This document shows positions 26,549-34,661 of a stretch of DNA of 34,770 nt, piece by piece; position 1 is the stretch's first letter, and each line of letters opens with the position of its first letter. The notes under the pieces are model-generated. The model was not told the DNA's origin. It saw only the letters and a program-made list of their open reading frames with translations, and made no database searches. The position numbers and the translations under genes are program-made. The stretch is from Phormidium tenue FACHB-886 (GTDB lineage: Bacteria > Cyanobacteriota > Cyanobacteriia > Elainellales > Elainellaceae), in assembly GCF_014764505.1 (NCBI RefSeq), contig NZ_JACXWX010000049.1, forward strand, positions 1-34,770, given 5' to 3'.

Positions 26549-26636
26549 AAAAAATCCTGGGCAAAAATATCGATGTAAATCCTGAGCGTTGCACAAGTGA
26601 GGAATATTTGGCTTTGCCCAAAACATTCCTTAAAAC

Positions 26637-29561
26637 CTACCAGCCAAGGGGTGTGGGAGCGATCGGCTCGATGTCGGGATCATAGCCGCCGACCTGATTG
26701 GTTCGCAGTATCCAAACAGCAGCGTTTTGTTGAAGAAAGAGGTTGACGATCGTTTCACTGGCAAGGCGCGGCAGCAGAGTTCGCCAACTGATCAATCCCA
26801 CACGCAAACTTTCAAATGCATCTTCCTCCGGGCTTATTCCCAGCCTGCCTTCGCCGTTTTGCCAATCTGCGCGGGCTGCGCCGAACGGGAACAGCTGGTG
26901 CTTGATTGATTTTCCAAGTTTAACCAATTGCCGGAATCTCTGCGCTTGTTCCGAATTTTGCAGCAGCCATTCTTGCAGCTCCAGGCTGGCCCCTACCAAA
27001 TCTTGCAGCTGTTTGATGGCGGCGTACATTGCCTGGTTGGAGTCTTGAGCGCAGTTATGGGCTGCGCCAACATAGGTGCCACCTGTGCCATCGCCGATCC
27101 GGTAGCGGGCAGTCATGGCTTCTAGCTGCTCGATCAGCACATCCAACGCCGATCGCCGGATTGAGCCAAATTCATAGTCCTCTGTGAAGGCATCTAGCTT
27201 GATCAGCAGATCGCTAGTGGGACGGGTGCCTAGCCAGCCTACCTGCCGATCGCCCAGAAACCGATTCCAGGCTAAGGTTCCGGCAACGATGCCATCTACA
27301 TTGTGGGTATAAACCTGGTAATACTCGATCTCAAATTTCAGCTCATCGGCAAGCGGCTCCCGTACCACCGTTGCTAAACCATAGGCAAAATGCCCGAAAA
27401 AGATGGGCGATCCTGCGGCTGGCTCTCGATGTTTGCCGCCAATGCCGCCGTAGAGATGCAGCAGCAGGGCGCGGCTTCCTTCGGGGAAGAGGAAGGCGGG
27501 GGAAGGGGGGAGGGCCTTGGCGGGAAGATTTTCTGACTGCGGGTCAGATTCCTTAGCTTGGGGGTAGACCAGTACCGATCGCAGCGTTCCTTTGGCGAGG
27601 TCTTTCCAGGCTTGGTGCTTGATGTAGTTCCAGCCGTCGGTTTTGTCAGCGATAATTTCGTCGGGCTGGAGGCGGTGGAGGGCGCGGGGGGCGATCGATT
27701 GCACGACGAAATCGCCTGAGGCGTTCTTTGCACCGTAGACGTACCAACCGCTTGCATTGGCGGGTGATTTTTCTAGATTACGAGTGGTGGAGGGGTAGCT
27801 GCCGTAGTGTTTGGCAAAGACGACAGCGGGAAAATAGAGCGTTTCTTCATCGCCGTCGAACCTGCGAGTCGAGCGGTTGAAGTGGACGACGCGGAACCAT
27901 TCTGGTGGGATGTCGGGCGTGGGAGGAGGCTGGACGGGCTGCAAGAGCCGTACCAGTGCGTAAAATCGCCCGGTGATTTGGACGGGTTCATGGGCAATGG
28001 TGAGACTGGCTGGCTGAGCGGTGGTGTCAATTTCGATCGGCTCTTTGAGCTGGACGATCACATCGTCGTAGGGACGGGAACCTGCCAAAGACTCTAGCGG
28101 ATCGACCTGATGCCAGTGATCGAGGCGGTTAGGATGAACGCTGCCCTGGTTTTGACTGTATTCGGCATCTTCGCTGAAGTGCAGATCTTTGGCGACGACA
28201 CGGCGATAGCGACGGACACGCGGCTGATCGCTCCAGCGCAGCACCACCGTTTGCCCAATCAGGTGTTGATAAGGTTCAGGGGCGTGGTATAGCTCGATCC
28301 AGACGCCTTTGAAACGGCGATCGCGGGGTGGCAGGATCAGGCGTCCCATCCAAGGGGCGATCGGCTGGTAGTGGCTTGGATTAAGAGATTGGGCGATCGG
28401 ATAGTAGCTCGGCTGGTTGAAGGGTGCTTGTTGATAGAGGTCGTAGTTGCTGGGGGTAATTTGCTCAGTGTGTTGGTCAAGCGGCGACTGATCTTGCAAG
28501 ATGCCTGCCACAATGTCGAGCGTTTGCTGCAGGTGGGTGCGTCCGTCTGGCAAAATTGCCGTATCGCCGTAAGGCCCAGATTTGCCGTTGTGCCCCACGC
28601 CTTCCAGCGAAATAAAGCTAATCTTGCCGCGCCGTTTGGCTCGGTTCCAGTAGGACAGCGGAAAGATGCGCCAGCGACGAGGGAACATCACCGGGCCTTC
28701 TTTTTCGATCCAGTCTTTGTTGCCAACGATGTGGTAGAGATGCTCTAGCTCCAGGATGTTGTGGTTGCCGCTCATCACCCCCGACAGTGAAATGACTTCG
28801 ATCGGCGCTTGCAAAGCTCGTTTCAAATAAGGCGCAGCGCCTACGGCTAGCTGTCCGCCGCCGCTGTAACCCAGCAGCGTCAGGGGAATGCCGCTGCTGG
28901 GCTGGTAGCCATAGGTAAGCAGGCTGTTGTAAATGACTTGGGCAGTGCCTTGGTTGTAGATCGGTCCATAGCGCTGATCGGCGGAGACGCTGACAATCAA
29001 GATATTGCGGATATTGATGGTGGCAGCCACCAGTGCCCCAAAAATGCCGCCAGAAGGATTCATCTGCAGCCGATCGGCGAGGCGCCAAAAGAAAGACAGC
29101 AGCCGATCTTGGGTTAAAGGCTTGTTCAAGACCGAGTAGGGGATGATGCCTTTGATCAGCACAATGTCATCGGTGAGGACTTCTGCCAAACGATCGAGAA
29201 ATTGCTCTACTTCTGGCAGGCTCTCTACCTGAGCCTGCGAAATGCCATCGAGATAAACGACATAACGGGTCACCTTCAGCTCTGTAGGAAATGGTTCTGC
29301 CAAAATCCCTGGATGCTGGGTTGTGGTGATTTCATCGCCATACCACCCCGCCCACCAGCCCAGTGCTTCTAGCGGAGCCAGCAACGCGGCAAACAAAATG
29401 GCGATCGTGGCGATCGCCAGGAGATTGAGCAAAACATCCCAGGTTATCAGCAAGCCTTTAAACACCTCCAGCAATAAATCGCGCACCGGCAAAAAATACA
29501 TAGCGCTCAATAGCGCCAGAACGCCGATCGCCACTAAACGAATGATCTTGCTCAGCCGCAT
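26637..29561 (-). CDS. Membrane-anchored multidomain protein with two hydrolase-like modules
   Basis: The 974-residue protein has no family name I can give with confidence. Two hydrophobic helices (about 7-24 and 43-66) anchor it. Residues about 95-350 look like an alpha/beta hydrolase: nucleophile Ser233 in GYSGGG, then Asp283 (VGNKDW) and His324 (EGVGHNG) in the right order for a triad. A middle part (about 420-640) is rich in Pro and Trp and may be beta-rich. Near the end, His724 (FFGHFAYG), His753 and Cys837 (AAHNCAQDSN) follow the His-then-Cys order of circularly permuted NlpC/P60-type enzymes. The second assignment is inference. It starts 10 nt after the Yip1-like gene, with GAGGA as ribosome binding site, so the two are an operon. 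Confidence 0.75.
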   Translation of the reverse strand: MRLSKIIRLVAIGVLALLSAMYFLPVRDLLLEVFKGLLITWDVLLNLLAIATIAILFAALLAPLEALGWWAGWYGDEITTTQHPGILAEPFPTELKVTRYVVYLDGISQAQVESLPEVEQFLDRLAEVLTDDIVLIKGIIPYSVLNKPLTQDRLLSFFWRLADRLQMNPSGGIFGALVAATINIRNILIVSVSADQRYGPIYNQGTAQVIYNSLLTYGYQPSSGIPLTLLGYSGGGQLAVGAAPYLKRALQAPIEVISLSGVMSGNHNILELEHLYHIVGNKDWIEKEGPVMFPRRWRIFPLSYWNRAKRRGKISFISLEGVGHNGKSGPYGDTAILPDGRTHLQQTLDIVAGILQDQSPLDQHTEQITPSNYDLYQQAPFNQPSYYPIAQSLNPSHYQPIAPWMGRLILPPRDRRFKGVWIELYHAPEPYQHLIGQTVVLRWSDQPRVRRYRRVVAKDLHFSEDAEYSQNQGSVHPNRLDHWHQVDPLESLAGSRPYDDVIVQLKEPIEIDTTAQPASLTIAHEPVQITGRFYALVRLLQPVQPPPTPDIPPEWFRVVHFNRSTRRFDGDEETLYFPAVVFAKHYGSYPSTTRNLEKSPANASGWYVYGAKNASGDFVVQSIAPRALHRLQPDEIIADKTDGWNYIKHQAWKDLAKGTLRSVLVYPQAKESDPQSENLPAKALPPSPAFLFPEGSRALLLHLYGGIGGKHREPAAGSPIFFGHFAYGLATVVREPLADELKFEIEYYQVYTHNVDGIVAGTLAWNRFLGDRQVGWLGTRPTSDLLIKLDAFTEDYEFGSIRRSALDVLIEQLEAMTARYRIGDGTGGTYVGAAHNCAQDSNQAMYAAIKQLQDLVGASLELQEWLLQNSEQAQRFRQLVKLGKSIKHQLFPFGAARADWQNGEGRLGISPEEDAFESLRVGLISWRTLLPRLASETIVNLFLQQNAAVWILRTNQVGGYDPDIEPIAPTPLGW

Positions 29562-29571
29562 GCTTTATTCC

Positions 29572-30273
29572 TCATTGCTCCGAGCGATCGCTCGCTCCAG
29601 CCGCATTGCTTCTGCCAATCCGCGATACCTGCCCCACGACCTGCTCCAGCTCCCGCAAATTTGTGACCAGCTTGACTCCAGCAGCCCGATTTGCCAGCCA
29701 ACGCCCCAACCCTGCTAAGGGCCGTCCGATCGTCCGCTGCAAGACCTCAAACACTATCCAGCCCAGCACTCCACACCAAAACGCCTGCCACAGCCCCAAG
29801 CCTAAGCCGACCCGCAGCCCGGTCAAAAATGCCAAAAAGCTCCAAACCGAGAGCACCGTTGAGATCGGCACTCCCAGATAGGGCAAGGCGACCAAGAAGC
29901 TCAGCGTTAAGGGCGCATAAGACAAGCCCAATGCCCGGGCTATCACCAGCAGCGAGATCAGCGGCTCCCGAAACAGCAACACACTCGCTAACCAAGTGCT
30001 AATCGCCCAAAACACATAGCCAAAGGCAAACAAAACTGCCGCAATCAGCAAGCTCAGCCCAAAACGAAATGGCTTCACTCGATTCACAAACAGCACAATG
30101 CCCTGCCCGATTGCCTGCGAAAATCCCGCCACAAATGCCACGGTGAGCGCCGCTCGTGTTCCTAACGGCAGCGTTTGAATGTCTCGAAAAGCCTCTGGGT
30201 TAAGGAAGAGCGCTTTGACAACAAGTTCTCCCAGGTGAGCGATCGCAGTTTCAGCCATGCTAGTAGCAGTCAT
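29572..30273 (-). CDS. Yip1-like multi-pass membrane protein
   Basis: The protein has four to five strongly hydrophobic segments between about residues 35 and 185 (for example AALTVAFVAGFSQAIGQGIVL and LLIAAVLFAFGYVFWAIS in part). Conserved Pro and Gly lie in the last ones, as in the bacterial Yip1 family (PF04893), whose function is unknown. A basic and polar tail follows. The frame opens at 30330, but those codons lie in a terminator-like hairpin, so I choose the ATG at 30273 (233 residues); ATG 30258 is an alternative. It is tightly coupled to the 974-residue protein and may form a membrane complex with it. Confidence 0.7.
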   Translation of the reverse strand: MTATSMAETAIAHLGELVVKALFLNPEAFRDIQTLPLGTRAALTVAFVAGFSQAIGQGIVLFVNRVKPFRFGLSLLIAAVLFAFGYVFWAISTWLASVLLFREPLISLLVIARALGLSYAPLTLSFLVALPYLGVPISTVLSVWSFLAFLTGLRVGLGLGLWQAFWCGVLGWIVFEVLQRTIGRPLAGLGRWLANRAAGVKLVTNLRELEQVVGQVSRIGRSNAAGASDRSEQ

Positions 30274-30299
30274 GCTAATAAAACCCAGTATAAAAACAG

Positions 30300-30332
30300 T
30301 TTTGTGCAGGGATGCTGTATCCCTGCACAAAA
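30300..30332. terminator. Perfect 14-bp hairpin between the MliC and Yip1-like genes
   Basis: TTTTGTGCAGGGAT pairs exactly with ATCCCTGCACAAAA over loop GCTGT. On the minus strand, T-rich DNA follows (CTGTTTTTATA). It lies about 85 nt after the MliC-gene stop and 27 nt before the Yip1-like start. It may end the first transcript or structure the leader of the second. Confidence 0.65.
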
Positions 30333-30381
30333 CCTTAAGCCGGAAGTGGCTAGCTATAAATCATTGAGAACTAATAAACAG

Positions 30382-30403
30382 AGCCGCAGAAATTCTAGCG
30401 GCT
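30382..30403 (-). terminator. Short terminator after the MliC-domain gene
   Basis: AGCCGC and GCGGCT pair around a 10-nt loop. Read on the minus strand, the stem is followed by CTGTTTATTAG. It begins 12 nt after the MliC stop. Together with the stronger hairpin at 30300-30332 it would make a double stop. Confidence 0.5.
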
Positions 30404-30414
30404 TTGTCTAGCTA

Positions 30415-31125
30415 TTACCATAGCGCCCGCACAGGAGTCGGAGCTGTTTGAGTTCGTGCCGGAGCGGTAGTGGCAGGGCTAGTGGTGGTACGCTGCGTCG
30501 TGGTAGTTGTCGTAGACCGCTGTGTTGTGCTTGTTCCAAGGGTTGTACGACTGGTTGAGCTAGAAGCAGCGCTGGAGCCGCTGGCGCTGGAGTTCGTGGA
30601 GTTCGTGGAGTTCGTGGAGTTTGTAGAGCTAGCAGCTGTGCTCTGCTCACCCACGCAGCTTGCATAAGTTTGCTGACCGCCTTCTTCGATATATGCTTCA
30701 GTTCCTCTGCTGTAGAGCGTCGTTTCGCCATCAGAATAGCGGGTTCCCGATGCTGATTCCCCTACCTGGGGCAGCGTTCTGGTTTCTCCGTCTAGCGTCA
30801 CCGCAGCGCTGTCAGTACCGTACTCCACCTGGAAAGAACCGCCGCCGCTGCACTGGTAGGCGATCTCTCCTTGCATTTGCCCATCAGGTTGATTGGCATC
30901 AGGTGTACCAGGATCGCCTACCGCAGGTCTTCTCATGCTGGGGAGGTTTTGCCCTGGCTCCGTCTGTCTAGGCTGCGTCACACCGGGTGTCGTTGGATTA
31001 GACTGCGCTGGGATAGCACGCTCTGGCTCTGATGAGTCGGGTGAAGACTGTTGTGCCTGTACGGGCACCGCAGCAACTGCCATCATTACGGATAGCCCAA
31101 CGGTGAGAAACTGAAGTCCTTTCAT
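30415..31125 (-). CDS. Secreted MliC-domain protein (C-type lysozyme inhibitor fold)
   Basis: The 236-residue protein has a signal peptide cut after about residue 24 (PVQA) and no lipobox cysteine, so it is soluble or wall-bound outside the plasma membrane. A proline-rich linker leads to an MliC domain at about 88-158: AYQCSGGGSFQVEYG, AAVTLDG, and the inhibitory-loop motif SASGTRYSDG (124-133). Cys92 and Cys157 would form the family disulfide. The last 75 residues are almost all Ser and Thr, with four Thr-Asn-Ser units. MliC proteins block c-type lysozymes of animals; a cyanobacterial role could instead involve its own or grazers' muramidases (inference). AGGAG precedes the ATG. Confidence 0.85.
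   Translation of the reverse strand: MKGLQFLTVGLSVMMAVAAVPVQAQQSSPDSSEPERAIPAQSNPTTPGVTQPRQTEPGQNLPSMRRPAVGDPGTPDANQPDGQMQGEIAYQCSGGGSFQVEYGTDSAAVTLDGETRTLPQVGESASGTRYSDGETTLYSRGTEAYIEEGGQQTYASCVGEQSTAASSTNSTNSTNSTNSSASGSSAASSSTSRTTLGTSTTQRSTTTTTTQRTTTSPATTAPARTQTAPTPVRALW
30592..30627. repeat. 9-bp tandem repeat, four units
   Basis: GTTCGTGGA is repeated three times exactly and a fourth time as GTTTGTAGA. On the minus strand it encodes Ser-Thr-Asn units in the tail of the MliC-domain protein. Unit gain or loss would keep the frame. Confidence 0.85.
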
Positions 31126-31252
31126 GTTCTAAGCTCCTGATTTTCCAGAGTCTGAACAGCGAATTTACTTTTCTGTTCAATACGCTACTTTTTTGTAGTG
31201 CAATAAAAAACGATCGCACTACCCCGCAAATTTAATCCCTCTACATGCACCC

Positions 31253-31266
31253 TTAGATATATCTAA
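31253..31266. promoter_or_regulatory. 14-bp perfect palindrome, candidate operator
   Basis: TTAGATATATCTAA is a perfect palindrome in the 329-bp divergent region between the MliC and phosphoglucomutase genes. Its size and AT-rich centre suit a dimeric regulator, but it could be chance in AT-rich DNA. No further gene or clear promoter is seen in this gap. Confidence 0.3.
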
Positions 31267-31454
31267 AGTCAGAAATTGCATAGAAATTTTCTCCCTCTGA
31301 GGAAGAGAATGTGGCTGCACACCGAATTTTCTGGAGAATTTTGTAGCGGTGAGGCAGCGATCGCCCCGCTGATTTTACTAGGGTGTAGCCCTCCGTCTTC
31401 CTGCCTTTCAGGTTATTCTTAACATGACCAACGTGATGGGAAACGGAGACGCAC

Positions 31455-33116
31455 ATGCAAACTGTGGACGAAAAGATCAGCCCTCTTGCTGGAAAACCCG
31501 CCCCTGCGGATATTCTGATTGACGTTAACAAACTGCTAGACGACTACTACACCCTTCATCCAGACCCAGCAAATTCGCTCCAAAAGGTTAGCTTTGGCAC
31601 CTCTGGTCATCGTGGGTCTTCTGCCAATAGCACCTTTAATGAAGCTCATATTTTGGCTGTTTCGCAGGCAGTTGCAGAATATCGCAAGAGCAAAGGGATT
31701 GATGGTCCGCTTTATATGGGCATGGACTCTCATGCACTCTCGGCTCCGGCCCAGAAAACAGCCTTAGAAGTGCTAGCGGCTCATGGGATTGAGGTATTTG
31801 TTGCGCCAACTGAGGGCTATGCTCAGTTCACCCCCACGCCTGTTGTTTCCCATGCGATCCTTGCCTACAACCATGGTAAAACCAGTGGTTTAGCAGATGG
31901 CATTATTATTACCCCTTCGCACAATCCGCCTGGTGATGGCGGCTTTAAGTACAACCCACCTTCTGGTGGACCGGCAGAACCCGAGATCACCAAGTGGATT
32001 CAGGAACGTGCCAATACACTGCTGGCAGAAAAAAATCACGGCGTACAGCGCATTTCCTATGAGGCTGCGCTGCGGGCTGCTACGACGCACATCCACGACT
32101 ATGTGACGCCCTACGTTAGCGATCTAGAAAACATTATTGATATCGAGGCAATCCGCTCGGCTGGTATTCGCATTGGGGCTGACCCACTGGGTGGCTCTAA
32201 TATTGCCTTCTGGGAGCCGATCGCCAACCATTATGGACTGAATATTTCTCTGGTGAACCGAACGATTGATCCAACGTTTCGGTTTATGACGGTGGATTGG
32301 GACGGCAAAATTCGCATGGACTGCTCTTCGCCTTATGCGATGGCAAGCTTGGTCAAAATTAAAGACGACTACGATATTGCCTTTGGCAACGACACTGATT
32401 CGGATCGCCATGGTATCGTGACGCCTAGCGTGGGCTTGATGAATCCCAATCACTTTCTGTCAGTGGCGATCTGGTATTTGTTCTCCAATCGACAGGGCTG
32501 GCGGCCGGATAGTGCCATTGGCAAAACCTTGGTGAGCAGCAACATGATCGATCGGGTTGGGCAGCTGATTGGGCGATCGGTTTGCGAAGTGCCGGTGGGC
32601 TTTAAGTGGTTTGTGGCGGGTCTGCTGGATGGTTCGTTTGGGTTTGGTGGAGAAGAGAGCGCGGGAGCGTCGTTTTTGCGGAAGGATGGCAGCGTTTGGA
32701 CGACCGACAAAGATGGCATCATCATGGATCTGCTGGCTGCTGAAATCACGGCTCGCACGGGCAAAGACCCAGGACAACACTATCAAGATCTGACCGATCG
32801 CCTCGGTAAGCCCTACTACAGCCGCGTTGATGCTCCTGCCAACCCGGAGCAAAAAGCAAGGCTGGGTAAGCTTTCGCCCGATGATGTGAAGGCTTCTAGC
32901 ATGGCAGGCGATGCTATTACCGCTAAGCTGACGAACGCACCCGGGAATGGGGCGGCGATTGGTGGCTTAAAAGTAACCACTGAAAACGGCTGGTTTGCGG
33001 CTCGTCCGTCGGGAACGGAGAACGTTTACAAAATTTATGCCGAGAGCTTCAAGAGTGAATCGCATTTGGAGCAGATCCTGAGCGAAGCGAGCCAAATTGT
33101 GAACGAAGCGCTCTAA
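31455..33116 (+). CDS. pgm: Phosphoglucomutase (alpha-D-glucose-specific)
   Basis: The enzyme interconverts glucose-1-phosphate and glucose-6-phosphate, linking the Calvin cycle to glycogen and sugar-nucleotide synthesis. The 553 residues match the long bacterial Pgm type. Seen in order: [11 protein letters not shown] at about 46-56, phospho-serine Ser155 in [11 protein letters not shown], the metal loop DTDSDRHG, the sugar-binding GGEESAGAS, and phosphate-binding [10 protein letters not shown] near the C-terminus. GGAG 7 nt before the ATG confirms the start at 31455. It is divergent from the MliC-domain gene. Confidence 0.96.
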   Translation: MQTVDEKISPLAGKPAPADILIDVNKLLDDYYTLHPDPANSLQKVSFGTSGHRGSSANSTFNEAHILAVSQAVAEYRKSKGIDGPLYMGMDSHALSAPAQKTALEVLAAHGIEVFVAPTEGYAQFTPTPVVSHAILAYNHGKTSGLADGIIITPSHNPPGDGGFKYNPPSGGPAEPEITKWIQERANTLLAEKNHGVQRISYEAALRAATTHIHDYVTPYVSDLENIIDIEAIRSAGIRIGADPLGGSNIAFWEPIANHYGLNISLVNRTIDPTFRFMTVDWDGKIRMDCSSPYAMASLVKIKDDYDIAFGNDTDSDRHGIVTPSVGLMNPNHFLSVAIWYLFSNRQGWRPDSAIGKTLVSSNMIDRVGQLIGRSVCEVPVGFKWFVAGLLDGSFGFGGEESAGASFLRKDGSVWTTDKDGIIMDLLAAEITARTGKDPGQHYQDLTDRLGKPYYSRVDAPANPEQKARLGKLSPDDVKASSMAGDAITAKLTNAPGNGAAIGGLKVTTENGWFAARPSGTENVYKIYAESFKSESHLEQILSEASQIVNEAL

Positions 33117-33302
33117 GTGGGCGGCAGCGGATTTGGGAATGGATCAATTATCTGGGATGTTTATAGATATGGCATCCGTTGCTGAGTCCGCTGTAGCTTT
33201 TGGCTTCTAGGGATAAACTTTTTCTCAGCTGTGTTTTGTTTTTCACCGTGACAGCGATCGGCTCGATGCACTTAAATTACCCGTGCTAGAGGAGAGTATC
33301 CT

Positions 33303-34637
33303 TTGACTTTACAGAACTCTGAGTTGCTTGAGAAGATTCGGCAGCAGTTTGATAGTTCACCCTATCCCAGAATGCCGCTGGAACTGTCGCCTAAAAATGA
33401 TGCCAATGCGCTATATCTTCACAATTTTATTACTCCGTTTTACCTGCGGAATCAGCAGCTAATTAAGCCGGAGAAAATCTCTATTTTGGATGTGGGATGC
33501 GGTAGTGGTTATACTACGTTGACGCTGGCAGAAGCGAATCCAGGTGCATCGATCGTTGGGATTGATTTGTCGGCAAAGTCGATCGAACTGGCGCGGGAGC
33601 GGTTGCGCTTTCATGGCTTTACGGACGTGCAGTTTCAGGTTTTGTCGATCGACGATGTTGGCAGGTTGGGCAGGAAGTTTGATTACATCAACTGTGATGA
33701 AGTGCTGTACCTGATGCCGGATTTGGTAGAGACGCTGAAGGCACTGAAGTCTGTGCTAAAGCCGAAAGGTGTTTTGCGGGGAAATCTGCACAGCCTTTAT
33801 CAACGACAAAATTATTTTCGAGCGCAAGAGCTGTTTACTGCAATGGGGCTGATGCAGGGAAACCCGGAGCAGACGGAGATTGGAATTGTGCTGGATACGA
33901 TGCGAGCATTGGGTGATACCGTTCCGCTGAAGCAGCAGACCTGGAATCCGAAACAGTCGGTGGAGCGTCCGCAGGAATATGTGTTGATGAATTATCTGTT
34001 TCAGGGAGACCAAGGGTATACGATCGGCGATCTGTTTGAGGCGCTGCGGGGGGCTGAGCTGGAGTTTATCTGCATGACGAATCAGCGCAGCTGGGATTTG
34101 ACGAAGCTGTTTCAAGACCCACAAAATTTGCCGCTGTTTTGGAAGATGAGTTTGCCGCAGCTGTCGATGGAGGATCGGCTGCAGCTGTTTGAGCTGCTTG
34201 CGCCTGTGCATCGCCTGCTGGATTTTTGGTGTGGGCAGGTGGGGCAAACGCAAAGCTGGCAGGTGCCGTCGGAGTGGCAGCCTAAGCAGTGGGAGGCTGT
34301 GCAAATTACGCTGCATCCACAGCTGCAAACTGAGAAGGTGAAGGCTGCTGTCGTTGAGGCAATTCGACAGCAGCGGGCGTTCGATGTGAGTAGCTATCTG
34401 GCTGCTGCGGCTCCTGCTCAGGTGCATACGGTATTGAGTCCTTATTTGGCTGCGTGTTTATTGCCTTTGTGGGAGGTGTCTCAGTCCTTTGGGGGGCTGG
34501 TGGAGCGGGCGTTGAAGATTCGGGCTTGCGATCCGGTGACTTTGGAGCCGGTTGAGCGGTCTCAGGTTGAGCAGGAGTTGCGGCAGGCTTTGATTAATTT
34601 GGAGATGTATTTGTATGTTTTGTTGACGCAGCGGTAA
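33303..34637 (+). CDS. SAM-dependent methyltransferase with C-terminal accessory domain
   Basis: The 444-residue protein has a class I methyltransferase domain at about 40-190, with motif I ILDVGCGSGY (61-70) and the ribose-binding acidic Asp88 (IVGIDLS). The next 250 residues, with many Trp, Gln and Leu, resemble the regulatory region found behind some bacterial methyltransferases (PF10119 type). Substrate unknown. The start is TTG at 33303: GAGGAG lies 7 nt upstream, and the next in-frame ATG at about codon 24 would cut into conserved sequence. It lies 186 nt after pgm; the gap shows no terminator, so co-transcription is possible. Confidence 0.85.
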   Translation: MTLQNSELLEKIRQQFDSSPYPRMPLELSPKNDANALYLHNFITPFYLRNQQLIKPEKISILDVGCGSGYTTLTLAEANPGASIVGIDLSAKSIELARERLRFHGFTDVQFQVLSIDDVGRLGRKFDYINCDEVLYLMPDLVETLKALKSVLKPKGVLRGNLHSLYQRQNYFRAQELFTAMGLMQGNPEQTEIGIVLDTMRALGDTVPLKQQTWNPKQSVERPQEYVLMNYLFQGDQGYTIGDLFEALRGAELEFICMTNQRSWDLTKLFQDPQNLPLFWKMSLPQLSMEDRLQLFELLAPVHRLLDFWCGQVGQTQSWQVPSEWQPKQWEAVQITLHPQLQTEKVKAAVVEAIRQQRAFDVSSYLAAAAPAQVHTVLSPYLAACLLPLWEVSQSFGGLVERALKIRACDPVTLEPVERSQVEQELRQALINLEMYLYVLLTQR

Positions 34638-34661
34638 TTGTTGGATACGGGATCGTAGGTT

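Noticed and set aside
30274-30330. 19-residue N-terminal extension of the Yip1-like protein
   Set aside because: It starts inside a perfect terminator-like hairpin.
31253-31531. 92-codon minus-strand frame overlapping the start of pgm
   Set aside because: Overlaps the well-supported pgm start and shows no domain or ribosome binding site.
33756-34427. 223-codon minus-strand frame inside the methyltransferase gene
   Set aside because: Leu/Gln/His/Arg-rich antisense shadow, typical of the mirror of Gln/Leu-rich coding sequence.
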